From: Mikania micrantha
Taxonomy: Eukaryota > Streptophyta > Magnoliopsida > Asterales > Asteraceae
Direction of reading: 5' to 3'
Assembly (NCBI GenBank): GCA_009363875.1
Contig: CM018682.1
Span: forward strand, 56,008,031 to 56,072,030
Length of the DNA: 64,000 nt
The translations under genes and the position numbers were made by a program. A model generated the notes under the pieces. That model saw only the letters and a program-made list of their open reading frames with translations. It made no database searches and was not told where the DNA came from. Shown piece after piece: positions 11,624 to 20,919 of this stretch (its first letter is position 1; the number at the start of each line of letters is the position of its first letter).

Positions 11624-12689
11624 ATGCCGCCCAGAAGACAACCGACTCCGCAAGCCTCAGCACCTCACTCATCGACACCTACACCAACTGATTCACCACT
11701 GCCACCTCCTCCTCCACTAAACCCTCCTCCGAACCCGAATGCGGTTCGAGCTCTTGATCCTGCTACTGATGCTCTTGCAACACTTCTGAGCAGCCAACTG
11801 ACGAACAAACTGAAGGACGTCATCCCTGAGATGATTAACAGGATCCAAGGCCATGGCAACAACTCTGGCCGCACTACTGAGGATGCTAGTGGAAACAATG
11901 GCACTACTTCGGACTGCTCCTACAAGTCATTTGTAGGATGCAAGCCACCAAGCTTTACGGGTGTCGAAGGAGCCGTTGGACTGATCCAATGGCTAGAGAA
12001 AATGGAGACCACCCTGGACATAAGCAGTTGTCCGGAACATCGCAAGGCTCGATTTGCTGCTTGGTCTTTCAGCAAACGGGCCTTAACATCATGGAACTCC
12101 CAGATCAGAGCAAGAAGCAGAGATGAAGTACTGGCAATGCCTTGGGCAGATTTCAAAATCCTTCTAAGGAACGAATTCTGCCCAAAGCATGAACTACAGA
12201 AGCTGGAAGTTGAGCTCTCAAACCATGTGATGAAGGGAGCTGATCACATGACTTTCACCACACGCTATCATGAACTGGTAGCTTTGGTGCGAGAGATGCT
12301 GCCAACACTGGAAAAGCTGATAGACAGATATGTAGTAGGGTTACCCTCCTGCATTCAAAGCATTGTATTGGCTGCAAACCCTGCTACTCTAGAGTCAGCC
12401 ATCTCTCTCTCAGCTAAACTCACTGACGTGATGGTGAAGTCAGGAGTTTTGAAGAATGACTAGGGCAAAGCTAAGGATGAGTCTTCAAAGAAGCCTGAAC
12501 ATCGTTAGAAGAAGAAGCAAAAGGTCGTCAAGAATTATGTGACGACCACTCCTCTGAGACAAGCCCCTGTAGTACCTGCTAATGCTGCACCCAAGAACTA
12601 TGTTGGAGTGCATCCTCAGTGTACTCACTGCATGTATCATCATCTTACTACAGCGCAGTGTAGGAAGTGCACGAATTGTGGTCGATTTA
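11624..12689 (+). pseudogene. Truncated gag of Ty3-C
   Basis: Gag begins at the ATG of MPPRRQPTPQ (11624); the upstream in-frame ATG at 11570 is less likely because the MPPRRQP start is shared with Ty3-B. A proline-rich N-terminus leads to the capsid-like core (SYKSFVGCKPPSFTG, SSCPEHRKAR, LRNEFCPKHELQKLEVELSN, and a VVGLPSCIQSIV stretch). A stop at 12463 and another shortly after (HR*KKKQK) break the frame before the zinc knuckle. The last recognisable residues are CRKCTNCGRF. There the sequence switches abruptly into an inverted Ty3 LTR, so the second half of the knuckle and all of pol are missing. Gag would form the virus-like particle; this copy is dead. Confidence 0.92.
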
Positions 12690-15238
12690 GCGTTAGCATA
12701 TAGTTTAGCATGTAGCTTGTAGCATTAGCATTAACATTAGCATATAGTTTAGCATGTAGGCTTATATCATTAGCATTAGCATATAATTTAGCATATAGCT
12801 TGTAGAATTAGCATTAGCATATAGCTCGTAGCATTAGCATTTAGATTAAAGTCTTAGCTTTTAGCTTTTAGAATAAGTGTAACAAGCATAAGCATTTATA
12901 AAACATTTCAATACTTGTTTAAAATGTATAACATGCTTCTCAGTCCCGGGGTAAAACAAATTAGGTTGAAAAGGGACAAATGAACTCACCTTGCTGTTGA
13001 AGTGGTTGACTTAGCCTAACAAGAATGCACGCACTCGTTGTTGTACTTGTTATTGTTTTCACGATCCTGTATTGATTTCACGTTGTTTGTAGCTCATAAG
13101 TATAAGTTGTAGTTATTTGTGTGCGTATACGTGTCAGCCCTAGAGTTGGCTAACACTTGTGAGTCGCGGTCATCATTCGGCCCAGTTTGCTTATTATTGC
13201 GTTTAGTAATACTTAACCCAATTAGCTTAGAAATTAGCACACTTTGTCATTGACTTTAAATCCAATTGTTTGTAAACTTGTCATGATATGAAATCTTGAA
13301 ACTATTTTAGTTTATAAACATCAATTAGATGTATGGTTTAAAACCACATGTTGCTCTTGTTACACTTGAAACATTCCTTACTAGGTTCATAGATAACTTA
13401 GACACAATTCTTGTTAAAACTTGATGTTTTGAGTTTGTGAAATCTAGTGGGCCAAAGTTCACCACCTTTGTATGATTTTTAGAATCCTATTCATGTTAGC
13501 ATTTAAATCTGTTTCAAGTGTTTGCTTCAACTTAACCCAAGTGGACCGATCGGATAAATATGGGCCGAGTGAATGATCATGGGTCGAATGTGAATAAGCT
13601 TGGGCCGAATGTTTGGGTATATTGGGTCGAATCAAGAAATCAAGTGGGCCGATTAATTGATCATGGGTTGGCTAAGTGGTGGGCTGAATCAATCGACTTG
13701 GGCCAACTCAATATCATAGTCGAATCACATGGGCTATTACATAGTGTGCTTGTTGAAGGAAGTATGAATTGGCCGAGTCAAGGAAGGTCTAGGTTCGCTG
13801 GTCATGTCTAGATCAACCAGCCCCTTAGGTTCGGTCCAAGCCAAAGTTCGGCAGCCCACTTCCATCGACATAAGGGTTCGGCTAGTGAAGGTTCGTGGTG
13901 AAGAGCTTCGGCCAGCTAGCAGGTTCGTGACTAGCATGGTTCGGCCCAGTAGGGGTTCGGCTACTTGCATGTTCGGCCATGCACAAGGTTCGGCTAGGTG
14001 GTTCATGTGCCCATGGCTCGGCCGGCTTCCAGGTTCGCAGCCCATGCACTAGTTCGGGACCATGAGGGTTCGTTGCTTCTGCACTGGTTCATTCAAGGGA
14101 GGTTCGCAGCAGGAGTTCGTGGGGATAGCAGGTTCGGCCGGTCGAGGTTTGGCCAATCCAGTTCTCCTTCGCGACCTGCCACTGCTCACCATCGTTTTCG
14201 TTGGATCTAAGTTGTTCCAGTTCATTCTCATGGTAGTGGTATGCCCTAGTAAGTTCCCGAGAGTGTAAGGTTCGTGGGGGTGGAACTAGGACCGGTTAAA
14301 GTTGATGGTTCGAACTAAGGGGTGTAAAACCCTAGTTTTTTGGTTAATCTAGCCTCATTACCTAAAATTTCAGTCGATGAATCCACAGATCGGTTGTACT
14401 TTCTGGTAAAGGAGATCGAGAGCTTCGTTTAGGCACCAAGAATGCGAGATTTCACCAAGATTTGAGCTAGATCTTGAGGTGTGACGTCTTGAAGTCTTAG
14501 GGAGAGAGAGAAACGATTGGGAGGGTTTAGAGAGAGAGAGAGGGTGTAATAAATCAGAAAAGTGGTTCATTCAGTCCTTATATACCCCGAGGGCGTTCGG
14601 GTTCGGTTCGGTTGCTCGTTTTTCATCTCCGTTGCGTTTCCGAATCGTTACGCGTATTTTACGTACTTTTAATAAAAATGAATTTCTTTTAAGTTTTAAA
14701 AGGTTGTGATTCCTAATAAATGTTTTTGATTTATTTTCTTTATTTTATTATCGTTCGAGTCGTTTTTCGTTTTCATTTCGTCAGAACGCGTCACCTTCGC
14801 GCGTATTCGTTTGAATCGTCATCCGAACGAACACGACGTTGGTTTCACTTTCTGATTCTTGTTTTCTACATTTCAGTCATCTCTTCAGAACGTTAAACTT
14901 TCAGATTTATTCGTACAGATCGTCACCTATACGAATAATTCGTCGATTTAGCATTCTGTAACGACATCCGTTATGGTATTGCTCTGTTTAACCTCGCATA
15001 CGTTAATACATAGCAGCATTAAATCAAGCATCTGTGTGTCAGTTCAGTGTTGTCTGATGTGGTTCGGACTGTTAAACTGTGAGATTTAATCAGATTTCAG
15101 AAACAATTGCATAATAGTTTAGTGTCAAACATCAAAATGTCAATAGGATACAATAGTTCACATAGTTTGTACCTGAGTTAATGTGCAAGTTACTGTGCAG
15201 ATCACTGTTCCGGGAACTTTTCCGGCACTGATGTTACA
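12690..15238 (-). mobile_element. Truncated minus-strand LTR of Ty3-D
   Basis: On the minus strand it starts TGTAACATCAGTGCCGG at 15238 and runs about 2.55 kb, ending inside the minisatellite (12690-12860). The second TATA box, acceptor site and LTR end are lost. Retained modules are hairpins at 14909-14936 and 14806-14831, a TATA box read as CTCGGGGTATATAAGG (14576-14591), a GGTTCGGC-rich array (13790-14150), a GGGCCGA-type array (13560-13760) and a donor-like AAG/GTGAGTTC (~12990). It faces Ty3-C head-on. With its start next to copia-3 sequence, it behaves as the 5' LTR of a minus-strand element whose interior is gone. Confidence 0.88.
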
Positions 15239-16557
15239 GAGAGGCAGAATTTGGAGAAAGGGTAGGTGAGCTTTCTTTATTTGTGTGTATGGGTGAAGAG
15301 GGGATAGATATGGTGGGAGAGACATGTTTAGGAAAGATGGGGTTGTGCTTAGATTGGGTAGAACCAGTTGGAATTGGTATATCCTGAGTAGTTGAGGCAA
15401 AAGAAGATGGAGCAGCGGTTGTGGTCTTTAGGTGCTCAGTGGGAGCTGATTTAGAAGGTTTGGGTTTTCTGGATACTCCAGATGTTCCTATGTTTATTTG
15501 AGCTTCAGCTGCCCTTTGCTTCTGCTTTGAACTAGCCTTAGCAGCTTTAGTCTGAAACTGTTGATCCAGTGCTGCTTTGAGGAGTGCCTCTTGATTTTTC
15601 AATCTTATTATCTTCATTCTCATTTGCTCAGTCTTGTCTTCTGCCCTCTTGGCAGGATGGGTAGTAGACAAGAGCTTTTCATTCTCCCTCTTTTTGGCTT
15701 TACCAGCGTGTTCCTTGAACCAGGGAAAAGGAGGAGCAATCCCAGTAAGAGACTCAAGAAAGCGAGTATGGTTAGAAACATCATGTTGTAAGGAGTAGAC
15801 TTTGGTATCTACTGAAATTTTTAGTAGATCCAGTTGGATCTTTTGAGTGGTGAGGAACTGTTGGTAAAGGTTTGAAACAGGGTAGTTAGATGGGCAGTAA
15901 GAAGTGGGTTTAACACTTCTTGAAAAGCATGAGACTAGAAGGTGGGGCAGTGTAAGTAGGTGAAGTGTTTGGAGTACCTTCAAGTGAAGGTGCCTTCATG
16001 GGGATGGATTTGGGTTGCAGGACTTGATTATTCAAGACTGTTGTGACTAACTCAGTGAGCTTGGTCACATCATCCTGAATATGAGCAACAGAATCCGTCA
16101 ATTCTTTTATTTTAAGATCTGATTCGTCCATCCTTTTAGGGATGTCATTCGAATCCCTGACTAGTGAGTCTGTTTTCTCATGACCTGAGTCCATCTCAGA
16201 GATGTCATGGACCCCTTTTTGTTGATTCCTGGGATTTCCAGCTTCAGTTACAAGAACTTCAAGGGATGTTGCCATATCGGGAGTCTTATTGCCTGATCCA
16301 TTCAAATGAGAGCCCATTAGATTGACATATGAGATGGATGCTCCAGATATCTGATCAAGAGGTCTAGATGGACTGGGCATACTGATCTCATCCTCTTTTC
16401 CATGGGTAGGAGATTGATGAGTTTGAGCAGAGGTTTGAAGGGGCAGTTCCTCTATTGGTGAAGAAGAATAAGAAGAAGAAGAAGAAGATGATGATGATGA
16501 TGAAGAAGAAGAAAAAGGTTCTGAAGAAGTATGTGAGTGTGTGTTTGGGAAAGTCAC
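15239..16557 (-). pseudogene. Second-ORF-like region of copia-3 (Ser-rich, coiled coil)
   Basis: Two overlapping minus-strand frames (16557 to 15910 and 15983 to 15239) read as one protein with a frameshift near 15950. It starts with a long poly-Ser tract, continues with a charged helical stretch (KIKELTDSVAHIQDDVTKL) likely to form a coiled coil, then a Lys/Gln-rich helix (RMKIIRLKNQEALLKAALDQ) and a Ser/Thr/Pro-rich tail. I see no membrane segment or catalytic motif. The style resembles the second-ORF protein that follows pol in SIRE-like copia elements, as in copia-1, but here it directly follows the gag zinc knuckle. It is cut off at 15239 by the Ty3-D LTR. Function is unknown; the family call is inference. 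Confidence 0.6.
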
Positions 16558-17647
16558 ATATGGTGAATAGTTAGAGTTGGGAGCATTTTTGCATTCCCTG
16601 GCAAAGTGTCCAGTGTCATGACACCTATAGCATTGGACCTTAGCCTTATTTAGGCCAATCCTAGTTTTCCCAAGAATACCATAAAATTTTCTTCCGGTTC
16701 TCTTGTAGAACTAATTCGTTCTTATGCTCAAGAGGGCCAATTGATGAAGAATGTCCATCTCTTCAAAGTCATCACTTGAAACTTGATGGAGATCACCCAT
16801 GATAAAGCACAGATGATCAGAAATAGGAGAGTGGTCATCACAAGATGAAGAAGAGGTGATTCCAGTAGTTATGTCTATGTTATCATCATAACCCTGATCA
16901 TTTGTTTCAAATTTATGACTGAGATGAGTTGTGTTCCTTTGAACGTTCTCTTCAGTTGATTTACCAGACTTTATTAGTTTTCGTTTCTGGTCAATCTCTC
17001 GCTCAAAGGTGAGCAACTTAACATGGAGTTGGTTAAGTGAGAGTTTGCCAAAGTCTGGAGAAGATCTCATGACAATGGAATAAGTTTCCCATTTATCAAG
17101 AAGAGATCTAAAGAAAATATTAAGAACAGAGATAGGGGTACACTTGACCAGCTAATTTTACTTCACTTAAGAGAGAAGTGCACAATTCAAACTGCTGAGT
17201 TAGTGTCTCATTATTTAGTTGGCAGAATGTCTCATATTGTTGAGCTAATATCTCCCTGGTATTAGCCACAACATCACCGGTACCACGGAATTACTCTTTT
17301 AGAGCATCCCACAAGTCTTTAGCAGACTCTTGTTGAAAAAGACCGGAATATGTTTCATTAGGGAGGGCCATAGCCAGTTGAGCATGCGCCTTGGCATCAA
17401 GCTCTAACTTCTGGTAGTCTTCTTCGGTGTAACTCCGAGGATCCTTAGGGAGATGGTCTCCATTCTCCGTGTCCAGGACCATTGGTTTATGAGGTCCGAA
17501 CATGACAGACTTCCAACATCCTGTATGATTATTGGACAGAAAATGTAATATCCGTCTCTGCCAAAAGTAACATTGATGCCTAACCAAGATTGGTGGATTT
17601 GTGGTAGAATCGGTGTTATGGGGGTCTAAGGTGAATTTTTCTGCCAT
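16558..17647 (-). pseudogene. gag of copia-3
   Basis: The start is the ATG at 17647 (MAEKFTLDPHN). The N-terminal domain resembles copia Gag: LPKDPRSYTEEDYQKLELDAKAHAQLAMALP and a KDLWDALKE ending (17291). A stop at 17291 and further stops around 17070-17150 interrupt it; an open stretch resumes at 17070-16711 (MRSSPDFGKLSLNQLHVKL). The zinc knuckle CYRCHDTGHFAREC (C-x2-C-x4-H-x4-C) is at 16591-16632. Gag would assemble the particle and bind genomic RNA. Immediately downstream, instead of protease, the reading continues into the Ser-rich region at 16557. Confidence 0.88.
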
Positions 17648-17864
17648 GGGTTCAAAAACAGTTATGAGTAAATCAACGAGTGATGAGTTCTCAAGGTGGT
17701 TTGTTAGAATGATTTTTTAGCACAGTTTAAGTCAAAAACCAAACTCCTGCAGATTTAGAAAAAATAGAAGGACATAAAAGATAGAACACATAAAACTAAA
17801 CAACCAGATATCAACGAGAACTTTGAGTTTCAGTCTTCATGGTTACACCAAGACTAAGGACAAT

Positions 17865-17876
17865 GCTCTGATACCA
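17865..17876 (-). promoter_or_regulatory. Primer-binding site of copia-3
   Basis: The minus strand reads TGGTATCAGAGC, a perfect initiator-Met PBS, 2 bp inside the LTR end at 17879. Confidence 0.92.
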
Positions 17877-17878
17877 AT

Positions 17879-18548
17879 TGTTGAGTATTAGAAAGCTCGA
17901 GGAGAAGCTGTGTCACCAGGAGCAAAGGCTTTAGACACTTAGTCAAAGCTTTGGTATTAGCTCCCTCTGAAGTTTTGCACAAGGTTATTTTCGTTGTTTT
18001 GTTTCTTTCTTAGAAAGAGAGAAAAGAACAGATAGAAAGCACAAGGAATTTTAGGAGAAGTAATTCAATTTACTAAGAGAATGTTGGAACTGAAATACCC
18101 AACATTCTGAGATACAAGACAAGAAATAATAAGACAAATACATGACACTGTTACAGACACTGAATCGACACACTAGTACAAATACATACTCAACTACAAC
18201 GGAAACAGGAGTCTTCAGGTCTTCAAAGGTTGAAGTAGTTGTACTAATGTTTAGTGGTTATTCTTTCGAAAGAAGATCATTAGAAGCTAATTAAACAATC
18301 AGTTATTTTGGAATAGGAGATTGTCTTCCGAATCATTTGATGTCTTCTGATGCAATGGTTGTCTTCCTAAGGTGTCATAGTCAACTAGTGTCTTCTTAGG
18401 TGAATAAGTTCAGAGGTAGTTCTGTTTGGCGGATCTTCCGCTGTTGATCTTCTGATGCTGAAGAAGTTCTTCAATCGGAAGAGAAGCATCCGTGGTTGGT
18501 CAATCAGAGGTTTATTCATTTGTCTGGCTTAAGTGGTTTTGCTCATCA
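17879..18548 (-). mobile_element. 5' LTR of copia-3 (about 670 bp)
   Basis: The LTR end is fixed by the adjoining PBS (minus strand ...CTCAACA at 17879). The outer boundary at 18548 (minus strand TGATGAG...) is inferred from TG...CA ends and from resumption of copia-2 gag nearby. Predicted duplication: GTCTT at 18549-18553. It holds no ORF. Its sequence is unrelated to the copia-1/copia-2 LTRs, so copia-3 is a different family. Confidence 0.75.
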
Positions 18549-18562
18549 GTCTTTATTTTTCC

Positions 18563-20024
18563 AGTAGGTACCTTCTAAGGTTTCACCCTAGGCCTGGATG
18601 ATTGGTCAGTCCTAATTGATCTTTTGGTAGGTGTGGCCTTGGGTGTGACCTTCTGATTCTTCCCATAGAAGAATTCAGTAAGTCGGTGCAGACAGTTTCT
18701 CGCAATGTGGCCTGGTCTACCACATGCAAAGCAACATAGCTTTTCATGAAATTCTGTTGGGTCAAATGGCTTTACATCACAATCACCATGACAAGAGGAA
18801 GTACTTGTAGAGGCTTGTTCCAATGACCCAGTTGGAACAAAAGGTTCACAGTTAGGGTTTAGCTTTGAACCTGCCTCTTTGGTGACCGTGGAATGAGCCA
18901 TGTTCACCTGCTTTAAAGAAGAAGAAACTTATTCTAAAACATCATCATTTTTAACAAAAGTTGAATTAAAATTCTTAAACATCTCATTTGGTTTGATTTT
19001 AATTTCATCAAATGTTCATACAAAATCAGTTTTTGGAATAAAGGTGATTTGCGAGATGATGTTGAACATTCTGTGCTCCTCCCAACAATTTTTTCTTCAT
19101 TCTTCCCCCTCAGACCTGTATCATTTAAACTATCTACACACACCTCAGAATCATCAGAAACAAACATGGGGTCAACTGTAAGTGAAACTGGTTCAGTGGG
19201 AAACACAAAAGCATGATCAGATTGTAGACCAAGTCATCAACTGATGTGTTGATTCTAGGCATGCTTGAGTAATTGTGGTTAAAAGGAGGCTCACATTCCT
19301 TATAAACAAGACCCTTACCCCTTTCTCCCGATACTGAATACTGACCATGTCTTCTAAAACTTTGCTTGCATAGTCATATTTTTCACATCTGACTGAGGTT
19401 TTAGAAAGTTGAGATTTAATCTGTTCTAGTTTAGAAGTGAGTTCAACTATTTTGCGTCTAGCATCTCGATAATTTTACTCTTTGTCACTTAAAAGTTCTT
19501 TCAATTTTGAAATATCTCGACCCTCGGCCTCAAGTTTTCTTTTAAAAATGGGTTCATTTTTTAGAAACTCAGAGTTGAGATATTTCAGTTTAGTGACCTC
19601 TTTTGCCTCATTTTGCTTTTCATCCACTTCTGCCATGAATGCGTGGCTCAGGGTCATTTCCAGTTCTTGCACTTGATCACTACGATCATAGGAGTCTGTT
19701 TCCTGAGTCACCAATGCCTTTAATGTGCTTGCACCTCCCTAAGCAGCAGCTTTCTCATCAGGCTTCTTCTCTCCCTCCTTCACCACCTTCGGCTAGTTAC
19801 ACTCTCTTGCAAAGTGGCCCGGCTGGTCGTAGTTGTAGCATCGAAGCTTTGACTTGTCAAATCCCAGCTTCTTCCCTGGATTGTTTACAAAGCTATTCCT
19901 CCCATACTTTTTGATGAAATTTTTGGCACGAAAAACTGCCATTGTCATTTGCCAAGAGATATCCATTTCTTCAATGTCGGCTGGGTTAATCTGCTCCAGG
20001 TTGTCTTGAGTGAGATTGGCCGGT
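18563..20024 (-). pseudogene. copia-2 gag, downstream half
   Basis: This continues the gag that begins at 46520 on the minus strand and was split by copia-1. Reading leftward: LAPANLTQDNLEQINPADIE, a first zinc knuckle with its first cysteine pair damaged (CYNYDQPGHFAREC; second Cys is Tyr), a coiled-coil-like charged segment (19475-19714), and a second, intact knuckle CFACGRPGHIARNC (about 18690-18730). The homologous protein in copia-1 (21533-23581) has the same order, with the damage in the other knuckle. Multiple stops and gaps make it non-functional. Identity with copia-1 breaks off shortly after PRV near 18590, where copia-3 begins. Confidence 0.88.
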
Positions 20025-20029
20025 GCCAA
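20025..20029 (+). repeat. Target-site duplication GCCAA, left copy of copia-1
   Basis: GCCAA directly precedes the copia-1 5' LTR and is repeated at 45590-45594 directly after its 3' LTR. Joining the flanks restores the copia-2 gag reading across the site. Confidence 0.93.
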
Positions 20030-20413
20030 TGTAGAGCCCCGAAAGCATTGAAGACTGACAAAGTCAACCGGGAAGAGTCAAAGTCCAAATTTTGATCATT
20101 TTCGTATACAGTAAGATCGAGTACACGTTCGAGTACTCGATGTATTCGTGTACTCAAAATAGTCTGTAGTAGATTTCGAGTACACCTAGGCCTAGTACAA
20201 ATAGACGTATTTTGTACAGGTTTAGGTTGGAATCCCGAGGCATTTGCTCTCTAGACGTATTGAGGCACTTGTACTCGAATTTTCAGTATATATACAAAGA
20301 TTACATTTTTCTACTTGCTTTCTTGATTCTAACTTGGATTCCGCACTTGTTAGAGATCATTGATGATGATTTAGAAGATAAAGTTCAGTTTTTGATCCGG
20401 TTAGAGACCTACA
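20030..20413 (+). mobile_element. 5' LTR of copia-1 (384 bp)
   Basis: Starts TGTAGAGCCCCGAAAG and ends GAGACCTACA. Its equal-length partner is at 45206-45589. It contains several TTCGAGTAC/TTCGTGTAC motifs and AGTATAAATAG-like sequence (here GTACAAATAG, near 20195), the probable TATA region. Confidence 0.95.
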
Positions 20414-20415
20414 AG

Positions 20416-20427
20416 TGGTATCAGACC
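20416..20427 (+). promoter_or_regulatory. Primer-binding site of copia-1
   Basis: TGGTATCAGACC lies 2 bp after the LTR; the first ten bases match the initiator-Met PBS. Confidence 0.9.
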
Positions 20428-20559
20428 TTGAGTGCTCTTTTCATCGTCAAGGTATCAACTTTCTGAAGCAAGTTTAGCACTTTATCATTCTTCTCTACTC
20501 CATCTAGCTACTGTGTAAATTTGGGACTCCAAACCTTAAGAAATATTTTTAAAAAATTT

Positions 20560-20870
20560 TTCTTAAGTATTTTCGAGTTCAAAATTTTCGAGTTCAGCTA
20601 TTTCGAGTACAGATAGAGTGTTCAAAGGTTTGCCACAGTTCGAGTACAAGAAATTTTCGACTACAAAGGTTACTTCGTGTACAAGTGATTTCGAGTACAA
20701 CATTATTTTCGAATACTAGAGGAACTTCGAATACAGCTTCATTTTTGAGTACATGATATTTCAAGTATAAACTGAGCTTCGAGTACAGGTTATTCGTCGA
20801 GTACAGGTTTCTCTTCGTATAAAAGAGAATTTCGATTACAGTATTATCTTTGGGCAGTGTTTGGTGATCT
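20560..20870 (+). repeat. TTCG(A/T)GTAC motif array in the gag leader
   Basis: Five exact TTCG(A/T)GTAC copies plus many one-base variants (TTCGAATAC, TTCGAGTTC, TCGAGTACAGG) recur every 15-30 bp between PBS and gag. The spacers are unrelated, so this is not an ordinary tandem repeat. A matching array precedes the second ORF (28270-28850). Confidence 0.75.
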
Positions 20871-20919
20871 GTTCTATAGGAATTTCGTGAACAACACTTA
20901 GAAATTTTTCTAATTCATC

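Noticed and set aside
16440..16515. Simple-sequence microsatellite of independent interest
   Set aside because: The GAA/GAT run encodes the poly-Ser tract of the copia-3 second-ORF-like region and needs no other explanation.
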